A stretch of 64,000 nucleotides of DNA from Streptomyces sp. Tue6028 (GTDB lineage: Bacteria; Actinomycetota; Actinomycetes; Streptomycetales; Streptomycetaceae): NCBI RefSeq assembly GCF_002300165.1, contig NZ_MLCE01000008.1:93032-157031 (forward strand), given 5' to 3'. Of the stretch, positions 36,726 through 46,611 are shown in pieces; within the stretch, counting starts at the first letter, position 1; each line of letters opens with the position of its first letter. The position numbers and the translations under genes were made by a program. Under the pieces are notes generated by a model. It was not told the DNA's origin and searched no databases. It saw only the letters and a program-made list of their open reading frames with translations.

Positions 36726-37891
36726 TCGGCGTGACACCGGGCGAGCACCTCCCTGGCGAGCTGGCGATAGGCGGCGGCACCGACGGAGTTGGAGGCGTAC
36801 GTGGTGATCGGTTCACCGGCGACCGTGGTCTCCGGGAAGCGGACCGTGCGGCCGATCACCGTGTGGTAGACGTGATCGTCGAAGGCCTCGACCACGCGCG
36901 CGAGCACCTCGCGGCTGTGCACCGTGCGGGAGTCGTACATCGTGGCGAGGATGCCGTCGAGTTCCAGCTCGGGGTTGAGCCGCTCCTGGACCTTCTCGAT
37001 GGTCTCGGTGAGCAGCGCGACACCACGGAGGGCGAAGAACTCGCACTCCAGCGGCACGATCACCTTGTGAGCCGCCGTCAGGGCGTTGACGGTGAGCAGG
37101 CCGAGCGAAGGCTGACAGTCGATCACGATGTAGTCGTAGTCGGCCATCAGCGGCTTCAGGGCGCGCTGCAGCGTGGACTCACGGGCGACCTCGCTCACCA
37201 ACTGCACTTCGGCGGCGGACAGGTCGATGTTGCTGGGCAGCAGGTCCATGTTCGGGACCGCTGTCTTCAGGAGCACCTCGTCGGCCGCCATGCCCCGCTC
37301 CATGAGCAGGTTGTAGACGGTGAGGTCGAGCTCCATGGGGTTGACGCCGAGACCGACCGAGAGCGCGCCCTGCGGGTCGAAGTCGACGAGCAGGACCCGT
37401 CGGCCGTACTCCGCGAGCGCGGCGCCCAGGTTGATGGTCGACGTGGTCTTGCCGACGCCGCCCTTCTGGTTGCACATCGCGATGATCTTCGCGGGGCCGT
37501 GGTCGGTCAGCGGGCCCGGGATCGGGAAGTACGGCAGCGGGCGGCCGGTCGGTCCGACGCGCTCGCGACGCTGACGGGCCGCGTCGGGCGCGAGCGTGGC
37601 CGCGTACTCCGGATCGGGCTCGTACTCGGCGTCGGGGTCGTAGAAGTGCCCCTCGGGCAGTTCGTCGTAGTCGGCGAAGTGGGTGCGGTTCTCGCCACTT
37701 CCGTTGCCGGCCATGGCGTTCACGTGATGGCCATCCATGCTCTGGTGTGCTGTCTGAGTCATCCGGGGACTCTGGTGGGCTGCGAAGGTTCGGACAGCGA
37801 CGGAGCCGACAGCCTTGAGCTCCGTGGGGCCCTGGCCCCGCGCCGGCATTCCTGGTTGACCACCCCCGGGAGTAAATGTCGACTCATTCAC
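36722..37891 (-). CDS. ParA/Soj-family ATPase linked to scpAB
   Basis: A 389-residue ParA-type ATPase. A 130-residue disordered N-terminal extension precedes the deviant Walker A KGGVGKTT (K143 and K148), then DFDPQGALSVGLG (switch I) and YIVIDCQPSLG (Walker B). It resembles Rv1708 of M. tuberculosis, also placed before scpA, and differs from the chromosomal ParA of parAB. It probably positions a cargo on the nucleoid. GTG 37891 has AAGGAGGT at 10 nt. The RHH gene follows with 4-nt overlap. Confidence 0.9.
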   Translation of the reverse strand: MNESTFTPGGGQPGMPARGQGPTELKAVGSVAVRTFAAHQSPRMTQTAHQSMDGHHVNAMAGNGSGENRTHFADYDELPEGHFYDPDAEYEPDPEYAATLAPDAARQRRERVGPTGRPLPYFPIPGPLTDHGPAKIIAMCNQKGGVGKTTSTINLGAALAEYGRRVLLVDFDPQGALSVGLGVNPMELDLTVYNLLMERGMAADEVLLKTAVPNMDLLPSNIDLSAAEVQLVSEVARESTLQRALKPLMADYDYIVIDCQPSLGLLTVNALTAAHKVIVPLECEFFALRGVALLTETIEKVQERLNPELELDGILATMYDSRTVHSREVLARVVEAFDDHVYHTVIGRTVRFPETTVAGEPITTYASNSVGAAAYRQLAREVLARCHAE

Positions 37892-38271
37892 AAGTCGTCT
37901 TACCTCCTTGGTGACCAGGAAACTTCTAGATAGGTCAGCGTGGCACCATGCCGACGGTTGGCGACTCTATGGCGTGTCACCGGTCCGCAGCAACACAATC
38001 CGCCGGACCCGACCCGATGTGTCGGCAACCGAACACCCCTCTGTCAAGGGCGTAAGGCCGTCGCACGGCAGGTTTCACCGGTGTGCGAATCGGTCGAAGG
38101 GTTACGTTCGCGGCGAGTTGAACGAGTGTCGCAAAGTGACCCGACACACATCCGGCCGGACCTTGTCGGGCAAGGTCCGGCCGGGTGCGCGGTGTTGACG
38201 ACCGGTGACGTTTTCCCCCCGATCGAGCGAAGTGCGGGCCGGGGAGTATCGACTTTTTACCGGTCGATGAC
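37892..38271. other. Intergenic region between ald and parA
   Basis: A 380-bp gap holding the ald terminator (38152-38184) and the parA promoter and leader (strong ribosome site near 37902-37909). No further gene or repeat is visible. Confidence 0.6.
38152..38184. terminator. Hairpin downstream of ald
   Basis: A perfect 14-bp stem (38152-38165 with 38171-38184) and 5-nt loop about 90 nt after the ald stop on the minus strand. The stem is GC-rich and has no U-tract. Confidence 0.75.
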
Positions 38272-39387
38272 TCAGCCGAGCAGCGTCTCCAGCTCGACGT
38301 GCTCGAGGCCGTGCGCCTCGGCGACCTCGCGGTAAACGACCTTGCCGTCATGGGTGTTGAGACCCTTGGCCAGCGCGGGGTCACGGCGCAGCGCCTCGAC
38401 CCAGCCGCGGTTCGCGAGCTCGACGATGTACGGCAGCGTGGCGTTGGTCAGCGCGTACGTGGAGGTGTTGGGCACCGCGCCGGGCATGTTGGCGACGCAG
38501 TAGAAGACCGAGTTGTGGACCGGGAAGGTCGGCTCGGCGTGGGTGGTGGGACGCGAGTCCTCGAAGCAGCCGCCCTGGTCGATCGCGATGTCGACAAGGA
38601 CACTTCCCGGCTTCATCCGGGACACCAGCTCGTTGGTGACCAGCTTCGGGGCCTTGGCACCCGGGATGAGCACGGCACCGATCACGAGGTCGGCCTCCAG
38701 GCAGGCCTTCTCCAGCTCGAAGGAGTTGGACATGACGGCCTTGATCTTCGTGCCGAAGATCTTGTCCGCCTCGCGCAGCTTGTTGATGTCGCGGTCGAGC
38801 AGCGTCACCTCGAAGCCCATGCCGATGGCGATCTGCGCGGCGTTCCAGCCGGAGACGCCACCGCCGATCACGACGGCCTTGGCGGGCAGCACGCCCGGGA
38901 CACCGCCGGGGAGCACGCCACGGCCACCGGCCGCGCGCATCAGGTGGTAGGCGCCGACCTGCGGGGCGAGGCGGCCCGCGACCTCGGACATGGGGGCCAG
39001 CAGCGGCAGCGCGCGGCTGGGGAGCTCGACCGTCTCGTACGCGATCGCCGTGGTCCCGGACTCCAGGAGCGCGTCCGTGCACTCCTTGGAGGCGGCCAGG
39101 TGCAGGTAGGTGAAGAGGGTCTGGTCCTTGCGGAGGCGGTGGTACTCCTCCGCGATCGGCTCCTTGACCTTGAGCAGCAGGTCGGCGGCGGCCCACACCT
39201 CGTCGGCCGTCTCCAGGATCTGCGCGCCTGCGGCGGTGTACTCCTCGTCCGGGATCGACGAGCCGACACCGGCGCCGCGCTCGATGACGACCTGGTGGCC
39301 GTGGCGCACCAGCTCGTGCACGCCGGCGGGGGTGATGGCCACCCGGAACTCGTTGTTCTTGACCTCGCGGGGGATGCCGACCTTCAC
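38272..39387 (-). CDS. ald: Alanine dehydrogenase
   Basis: A 371-residue NAD-dependent enzyme interconverting L-alanine and pyruvate plus ammonia. MKVGIPREVKNNEFRVAITP opens the N-terminal lobe. The active-site Lys follows in LLLKVKEP (about 70-77) and His in FTYLHLA (about 91-97). The Rossmann motif is GGGVSGWNAAQIA (about 174-186). GTG 39387 gives the standard length and lies 10 nt after AAGGA; GTG 39396 is the alternative. Repeated ATGCAT boxes upstream suggest Lrp/AldR-type control by alanine. Confidence 0.95.
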   Translation of the reverse strand: MKVGIPREVKNNEFRVAITPAGVHELVRHGHQVVIERGAGVGSSIPDEEYTAAGAQILETADEVWAAADLLLKVKEPIAEEYHRLRKDQTLFTYLHLAASKECTDALLESGTTAIAYETVELPSRALPLLAPMSEVAGRLAPQVGAYHLMRAAGGRGVLPGGVPGVLPAKAVVIGGGVSGWNAAQIAIGMGFEVTLLDRDINKLREADKIFGTKIKAVMSNSFELEKACLEADLVIGAVLIPGAKAPKLVTNELVSRMKPGSVLVDIAIDQGGCFEDSRPTTHAEPTFPVHNSVFYCVANMPGAVPNTSTYALTNATLPYIVELANRGWVEALRRDPALAKGLNTHDGKVVYREVAEAHGLEHVELETLLG

Positions 39388-39424
39388 GTCGATCACGGTC
39401 CTTGGCTCAGAGGGTTCTGGGGCT

Positions 39425-39459
39425 ATGCATGCCGAGGCGATGCAAGCCAGGCAATGCAT
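39425..39459. promoter_or_regulatory. Three ATGCA(T) boxes upstream of ald
   Basis: ATGCAT at 39425-39430, ATGCA at 39440-39444 and ATGCAT at 39454-39459 are spaced 14-15 bp apart, about 1.5 helical turns. They lie 38-72 bp before the ald start, which suits multimeric Lrp/AsnC-family binding. Confidence 0.55.
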
Positions 39460-39554
39460 GTCATACCTGACGTACCGGAGCACATCGGGAGACACCACGA
39501 AGGAACGCGGCGGAGCCAGTCTAATGAAGGGATTCTCTCTGTCTAGCCTTTCAA

Positions 39555-39577
39555 TGCATCAATCTTCAGTGGATGCA
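39555..39577. promoter_or_regulatory. Distal inverted ATGCA repeat upstream of ald
   Basis: TGCATC (39555-39560) and GATGCA (39572-39577) form a perfect inverted repeat with 11-bp spacing, sharing the core of the three boxes nearer ald. It overlaps the 3' end of the STAND gene. Confidence 0.5.
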
Positions 39578-41640
39578 CTACGGATTTCGCAGGCGTTAGC
39601 GTCGTGTTCCCGGCTGGATGTGCCCTCGGGCAGCTCGTCTCCCAGCATGCGCTCCGCCGCGCCCCGGTGCAGCCGGGCGGCCGCCGGGTCACCGAGCCGG
39701 TCCAGCGTGTCGGCCAGCCTGAGCTGGAGCGCCGCCTGCAGGCGCACGTCGTCCGCGTGCCGCGCCCATTCGACGGCCTCCTGGCAGGTGCGCAGCGACT
39801 CCTCGGGCCGCCCCGCGTACTCCTGCACCCGGGCCATCTCGCTCAACGCCCGTGCCTGCGCGGCCACGTCGGCGTTGCGCCGGTGTCCGGTGACGGCGGC
39901 GCGCCAGTTGCGCAGGGCTTCGCCGTAGCGGCCCGCGTACGTGTGCGCGGTGGCGATGCGGCCGTACAGCCGGGCGGCGTCCACGCTCTCCCCGCGGGCC
40001 AGGCGCTGGGCGAGCGCCCTGCCGTACCAGTCGGCGGCCCGGTCGAAGTCCCCCAGCTCCTGATGGGCACCGCCTACGGATTCCATCGCGCGGCCGGTCG
40101 CGTACGGGTCGTTCGCCTCGCGTCCGGCGTCCAGCGCGGCCCGGTAGCGGACCAGGGCGTCGGCGGTCCGGCCGGTCTGCGCGTCCAGGTCGGCGAGGTT
40201 CAGCAGCGCCGCGGCCTTCTCGCGCGGCAGGCTGCGCCGCTCGGCGACGTCCAGGACGAGCCGGTGGATGCCGTACAGCTCGGGGGCGGCGGCCCGCGTC
40301 CCGACGTGCGCGACCATCGCCCTGACCAGCGCGGCCATGAGGCGGCGGGCCAGCGTGTCCAGCTCCCCGTCGGCGACCGCGAGCCGGGCCGAGGCCAGCA
40401 GCGCGGGCTGCCGGATCTCCAGCCACTCGGCGGCGGCCCGGGGGGTGGGGAAGCGCAGGGCGCGGGGCATCCCGGCGAGCTTCTCGCGGGCCGGCGAGCT
40501 GTCGGTCTCCGTGATGGCGCGGCAGGACACCAGCAGCCGCACGGTCCGCTCCAGCATGCGGGCGCGGGCCAGCTGGAGCTCGGACGGGCGGTCGTGGATC
40601 TCCGTCATCGCCCGCAGCAGGGGCAGCAGACAGCCGGGCACCTCGTACTGCGACAGCGGCGACTCGACGGAGCGCAACAGACCGAGCGTGACGAATTCGT
40701 CCAGGGCGGAGCGGGCGGCGCCGACCGAACAGCCGGCCAGCGCGGAGGCGGTGTGCGGGTCCACGAGGCCCGCGGGGGCCAGGGACAGCAGACGCAGCGT
40801 CCGCGCCGCGGCGGCCTGGAGCGAGTCGTACGAGAGGCGGAAGACGCGGTCGAGGGGCGTGCCTTCCTCGCCGTCGGTGCGCAGGTGCTTGGTGAGGTCG
40901 GCGACGGCCGACGCGGGCCGGGCGGCGAGCCAGCCGCCGGCGAGCGCCAGGGCCGCGGGCTGGCCCGCGCACAGTTCGACCAGGCCCTCGGCGGCCAGCG
41001 GGTCGACGGTGATGCGGACCGAGCCGGTGTACCGGCCGAGGAGTTCCAGGGCGGACTTGGTGTCCATGCCGCCCAGCGTGCAGGGGCGGACGTCCGCGAT
41101 GCCGGTGAGAGGCCCTCCGGAGACGGCGACGACCAGGCACTCGGGCGCGTCCGGGAGCAGGGCGTCGACCTGCTCGGCGTCGGCCGCGTCGTCGAGCAGC
41201 AGCACCACCCGGCGCACGGCGAGGGCCTCGCGCAGGGCCTCGCCCAGGTCGTCGGCGTCGGCTCCGGGAGGCGTCGAAAGCCCCAGGGCGACGAGCAGTT
41301 CCCGCGCGGTGCGTTCGGTGGGCACCCGGATGCCGTCGGGTTCGGTGAGCCGCGCGCGCAGCACCCCGTCGGGGTAACGCTCGGCAACCTGCCGGGAGAG
41401 CTCCTCGGCGAGCGCGGTACGCCCGGATCCGGGCTTGCCCGCGATGAGCAGCACGCGCGCGCGAGGCGCCTTGCGCCCGGAGAGGGTGTCCAGGCCCGCA
41501 CGCTCGATGTCGGCCCTGAGTTCCTTCAACTCTCTTGTACGGCCGAGGAACTGACTCTCCGTGGAAACAGACTCGACAGCCGGCGGCTGCCCTTTCGCCG
41601 ACACGTTCGTGCCGCCGTCTTCCACGGCCGGTTCCGTCAC
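39559..41640 (-). CDS. STAND-type ATPase with TPR repeats, no effector domain
   Basis: A 693-residue protein. It has a P-loop NB-ARC-like domain (about 30-300: FLGRTRELKEL, Walker A GKPGSGRT with R74 in place of lysine, Walker B VVLLLDDAAD), a winged-helix segment (about 260-330) and a TPR array (about 470-670). This is the AfsR-like arrangement without the SARP DNA-binding domain. Such proteins are switch ATPases that sense a partner through the TPRs. GTG 41640 with GGGAG about 9 nt upstream is preferred. No partner gene is visible; ald follows 171 bp downstream. Confidence 0.82.
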   Translation of the reverse strand: MTEPAVEDGGTNVSAKGQPPAVESVSTESQFLGRTRELKELRADIERAGLDTLSGRKAPRARVLLIAGKPGSGRTALAEELSRQVAERYPDGVLRARLTEPDGIRVPTERTARELLVALGLSTPPGADADDLGEALREALAVRRVVLLLDDAADAEQVDALLPDAPECLVVAVSGGPLTGIADVRPCTLGGMDTKSALELLGRYTGSVRITVDPLAAEGLVELCAGQPAALALAGGWLAARPASAVADLTKHLRTDGEEGTPLDRVFRLSYDSLQAAAARTLRLLSLAPAGLVDPHTASALAGCSVGAARSALDEFVTLGLLRSVESPLSQYEVPGCLLPLLRAMTEIHDRPSELQLARARMLERTVRLLVSCRAITETDSSPAREKLAGMPRALRFPTPRAAAEWLEIRQPALLASARLAVADGELDTLARRLMAALVRAMVAHVGTRAAAPELYGIHRLVLDVAERRSLPREKAAALLNLADLDAQTGRTADALVRYRAALDAGREANDPYATGRAMESVGGAHQELGDFDRAADWYGRALAQRLARGESVDAARLYGRIATAHTYAGRYGEALRNWRAAVTGHRRNADVAAQARALSEMARVQEYAGRPEESLRTCQEAVEWARHADDVRLQAALQLRLADTLDRLGDPAAARLHRGAAERMLGDELPEGTSSREHDANACEIRSASTED

Positions 41641-41824
41641 GGGCCACACTCCCGTCCCACTGCACGCGCAAGCCCGCCGGGACTCCGGTTCGGGCGTTTC
41701 CAGAGCCTAGTTCACGCTCTGCGACGAACCGTGCGGAGCGCGGCGGGCACGTCCCCCGATCGGATCAGGCGATCGTAGGACCGGCGGTGTGCCACGCGCG
41801 GCGGCAGGAACCCGTGGGCGGGCG

Positions 41825-42451
41825 TCAGACCTCGAAGGGGCGCGCGGGCCAGGGCGCCTCGGCCGGGCGCAGCGCGTCGAGGCCGTCGCCCTGCCGTGCG
41901 GCGATCAGCGAGAGGACGCCGACGACCAGACAGTTGTTGTGCAGGTCACCGCCGAGCACACCGCGCACGAGGTCCGCGACGGGCACCCGGGCCAGCTCCA
42001 TGTCGGCCTCTTCGTCCTCGACCTCGAAACGCTCGCCCTCCGCCTCGGAGAGGTCGCGGGCGAGGAAGATCCGCACGGCCTCGTCGCAGCCGCCGGGAGT
42101 GGTGTAGACGTCGGTCAGCACGCGCCAGTCCTCCGCCTTGACGTGCGCCTCTTCGTAGAGCTCGCGCTGCGCGGCGTGCAGCGGGTTCTCGCCGGGGATG
42201 TCGAGCAGGCCCGCGGGGATCTCCCAGAGCTTGTGGCGCACGGGGTGGCGGTACTGGCGGATGACCAGGACGCGGTCCTCCTCGTCGAGGGCGAGGACGG
42301 CCACGGACCCGGGGTGGACCTGGTAGTCGCGGCGGACCACCGAGCCGTCGGGCATGACCACGTCGTCGGTGCGCACCGAGGTCTTGTTGCCCTTGAACGG
42401 GGTCTCGGTCGCCCGGACCTCCCACTCCTCGGCGGTGTCCTTGATCGTCAT
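41825..42451 (-). CDS. ADP-ribose pyrophosphatase (Nudix)
   Basis: A 208-residue Nudix hydrolase like Rv1700. The box GLLDIPGE-N6-QRELYEEAHV is at about 81-104, with the one-residue longer loop known for this subfamily. VIRQYRHPVRHKLWEIPAG precedes it and helps bind ADP-ribose. It splits ADP-ribose to AMP and ribose-5-phosphate, clearing a toxic NAD breakdown product. ATG 42451 has GGGAGGAC 6 nt upstream. It follows pyrG by 98 nt on the same strand. Confidence 0.9.
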   Translation of the reverse strand: MTIKDTAEEWEVRATETPFKGNKTSVRTDDVVMPDGSVVRRDYQVHPGSVAVLALDEEDRVLVIRQYRHPVRHKLWEIPAGLLDIPGENPLHAAQRELYEEAHVKAEDWRVLTDVYTTPGGCDEAVRIFLARDLSEAEGERFEVEDEEADMELARVPVADLVRGVLGGDLHNNCLVVGVLSLIAARQGDGLDALRPAEAPWPARPFEV

Positions 42452-42549
42452 GGCCTGTCCTCCCACACGTGCGAAAGATCCGGTCCTGTGACGGAACCGG
42501 GGCGCGCACCTCGCAAGACGCGCACCCCGGCCACCGTACAACCCTTGCG

Positions 42550-44199
<1,650 letters not shown>

Positions 44200-44695
44200 G
44201 GCCAAAGGGGGGCTCCCGTGGTCGCGGTCTGGGGTGCGTGCCGGCGTGGGGTCCGGAGATCTCCGGAGGTGCCGTCGCTGCGGTTCGGGGGTTTCTTGCC
44301 CACCGGTCCACGGGCTACCAGGGTATCAGCGACAGAACAGGACCGCTTCCGGCCACGCTCCGCGCACACCTGGGCACAGAGCCCGCACAGCCCTCACTCG
44401 ATCGGCCCACCCGGGTTGCCGTGAGCGGCACGCGGATCTTCCAGGTGCGTCGTATCCTGCTCGGACACTCGCTGCCGAGCCCGGCCGGCACACGGCACCA
44501 TCCCCGCCGGTATCCCGGAACAAAGAGAGCTCGTCAGTTCGTTTCGCAACGACAATCGCACCGACAATTGACGTTCCGCAGCGGCGCAACACCAACGTTC
44601 CGCAACAACAGACGCTTCGCATTACATACGTTCCCCCCTGACCGTTACATACGTTCCCCTGACCGCAAGAGCGACCGCCCCTGACGGGGGGCGAC
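44200..44695. other. Divergent intergenic region between pyrG and the GH15 gene
   Basis: A 496-bp gap, AT-rich from about 44500. It contains the tandem repeat at 44622-44665. Otherwise I see only a variant ACGTTCCG motif at 44594-44602 and 44566-44581, and no gene. Confidence 0.5.
44622..44665. repeat. Perfectly abutting tandem repeat upstream of the GH15 gene
   Basis: TTACATACGTTCCCC-(CC)-TGACCG occurs at 44622-44644 and, lacking CC, at 44645-44665. It lies 31-74 bp before the GH15 start, where it could be a regulator-binding site or part of the promoter. Confidence 0.6.
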
Positions 44696-46522
44696 GTGGC
44701 CGTTCGACTGGAGATGCACGTGGCCGGGCGCATCGAGGACTACGCACTCATCGGAGACATGCAGACAGCTGCGCTGGTCTGCCGGGACGGCACAGTCGAC
44801 TGGCTGTGCCTGCCCCGCTTCGACTCGCATGCCATCTTCGCGGGGCTGCTCGGCACGGAGGAACACGGGTTCTGGCGGCTCGGCCCGGCGCACGCGGCCG
44901 ATGCCGAACCGCCGACGGCGGCACGCCGCAGGTACCGCGGCGACTCGCTGATCCTCGAATCCGAGTGGGACACCCCGCGGGGCACGGTCCGGGTGACCGA
45001 TTTCATGCCCCCGCGTGACGGCGCGCCGCAGCTGATCCGGATCGTCGAGGGCGTCACCGGCCGGGTGCCGATGCGCTCCGCGCTGCGAATGCGTTTCTCG
45101 TACGGGCGCGTGGTCCCCTGGGTGCACAAGCACGAGGGACGCACCGTCGCCGTCGCCGGGCCCGACTCGGTGTGGTTCGACACGGCCTGCGAGACCTACG
45201 GCAAGGCGCTGACCACCTACGCCGACTTCACCGTGGCGCCGGGCGACCGGATCGCGTTCACCATCTCGTGGGAGCCCTCGCACAAGGAGCCGCCCGCGCT
45301 GCCCGAGCCGGAGCAGTCCCTGGTGGCCACCGAGGACTTCTGGCGCGACTGGGTCGAGCAGTGCACGTACCACGGGCCCTACCGCGAGGCCGTGGTCCGC
45401 TCGCTGATCACGTTGAAGGCCCTGACGTACGCGCCGACGGGCGGGATCGTCGCCGCCCCGACGACCTCGCTCCCGGAGGAGATCGGCGGCGTACGCAACT
45501 GGGACTACCGGTACACGTGGCTGCGCGACGCCGCGATCACCCTCTCCTCGCTGCTGCGCACCGGCTACCGCGAGGAGGCGCGCGCCTGGCGCGAATGGCT
45601 GCTGCGCGCCGTCGCGGGCGACCCGGAGAACCTGCAGATCATGTACGGCATCGCGGGCGAGCGGGAGTTGGGTGAGGCGGAACTCGACTGGCTCCCCGGG
45701 TACGAGAACTCGATGCCGGTCCGCGTGGGCAACGGCGCCGCGCACCAGCTCCAGCTCGACGTGTACGGCGAGGTCACCGAGGCCCTGCACCTGGCCCACA
45801 TGACGGGCCTGTCCCGCAACGACTACGCCTCGCTGCTCCAGTTGAAGCTGATCCGCTACCTGGAGGACCACTGGGACCAGCCCGACGAGGGCATCTGGGA
45901 GGTGCGGGGCCCGCGCCGGCACTTCGTGCACTCCAAGGTGATGGCCTGGGTCGCCGTCGACCGCACCATCAAGCTCATCGAGTCCGGTGACGCGGACGGT
46001 CCGCTGGAGAAGTGGCGCGAACTGCGCGACGACATCCACCGGGACGTGTGCGAGAAGGGCTACGACAAGGAGCGCAACACGTTCACGCAGTCGTACGGCT
46101 CCAAGGAGCTGGACGCCTCGCTGCTGCTGATCCCGCAGATGGGCTTCCTGCCGCCGGACGACAAGCGGGTGATCGGCACGATCGAGGCGATCCAGCGCGA
46201 GCTGTCGACCCCGGACGGGTTCATCCTGCGCTACCCGACCGCCGGTGAGGACGCGGGCGTGGACGGTCTGGAGGGCGACGAGGGCGCGTTCCTCGCCTGC
46301 TCGTTCTGGATGGCCGACGACCTCGCGATGATCGGCCGGGTCGACGAGGCCCGCAAGCTGTTCGAGCGCCTGCTGGCCCTGCGCAACGACCTCGGGCTGC
46401 TCGCCGAGGAGTGGGACCCGCACCTGCAGCGCCAGGTGGGGAACTTCCCGCAGGCGTTCAGCCACGTCCCCCTGATCGACACGGCACTGCGTCTGACGGC
46501 CTCGGGAGCGTACGGCGGCTGA
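44696..46522 (+). CDS. Glycoside hydrolase family 15 protein (glucoamylase/trehalase-like)
   Basis: A 608-residue cytoplasmic hydrolase without signal peptide. The N-terminal super-beta-sandwich (IEDYALIGDMQTAALVCRDG, then DWLCLPRFDS) precedes an alpha/alpha barrel with IGGVRNWDYRYTWLRDAAIT (about 262-281), the substrate-binding strip of GH15. Actinobacterial members of this kind include the Rv2402-type trehalase, so trehalose is a reasonable substrate, with maltodextrins as alternative. GTG 44696 with a G-rich site 4 nt upstream is chosen; ATG 44714 is possible. Confidence 0.88.
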   Translation: MAVRLEMHVAGRIEDYALIGDMQTAALVCRDGTVDWLCLPRFDSHAIFAGLLGTEEHGFWRLGPAHAADAEPPTAARRRYRGDSLILESEWDTPRGTVRVTDFMPPRDGAPQLIRIVEGVTGRVPMRSALRMRFSYGRVVPWVHKHEGRTVAVAGPDSVWFDTACETYGKALTTYADFTVAPGDRIAFTISWEPSHKEPPALPEPEQSLVATEDFWRDWVEQCTYHGPYREAVVRSLITLKALTYAPTGGIVAAPTTSLPEEIGGVRNWDYRYTWLRDAAITLSSLLRTGYREEARAWREWLLRAVAGDPENLQIMYGIAGERELGEAELDWLPGYENSMPVRVGNGAAHQLQLDVYGEVTEALHLAHMTGLSRNDYASLLQLKLIRYLEDHWDQPDEGIWEVRGPRRHFVHSKVMAWVAVDRTIKLIESGDADGPLEKWRELRDDIHRDVCEKGYDKERNTFTQSYGSKELDASLLLIPQMGFLPPDDKRVIGTIEAIQRELSTPDGFILRYPTAGEDAGVDGLEGDEGAFLACSFWMADDLAMIGRVDEARKLFERLLALRNDLGLLAEEWDPHLQRQVGNFPQAFSHVPLIDTALRLTASGAYGG

Positions 46523-46611
46523 ACCGGCGCACCCCGCCGAACAAGAGGGATCCGCCGTGCCCGCCTACGCTTGAAGCAGTCCTGTCCCCTGCCGGAAAGG
46601 GGGCGGCTGCG

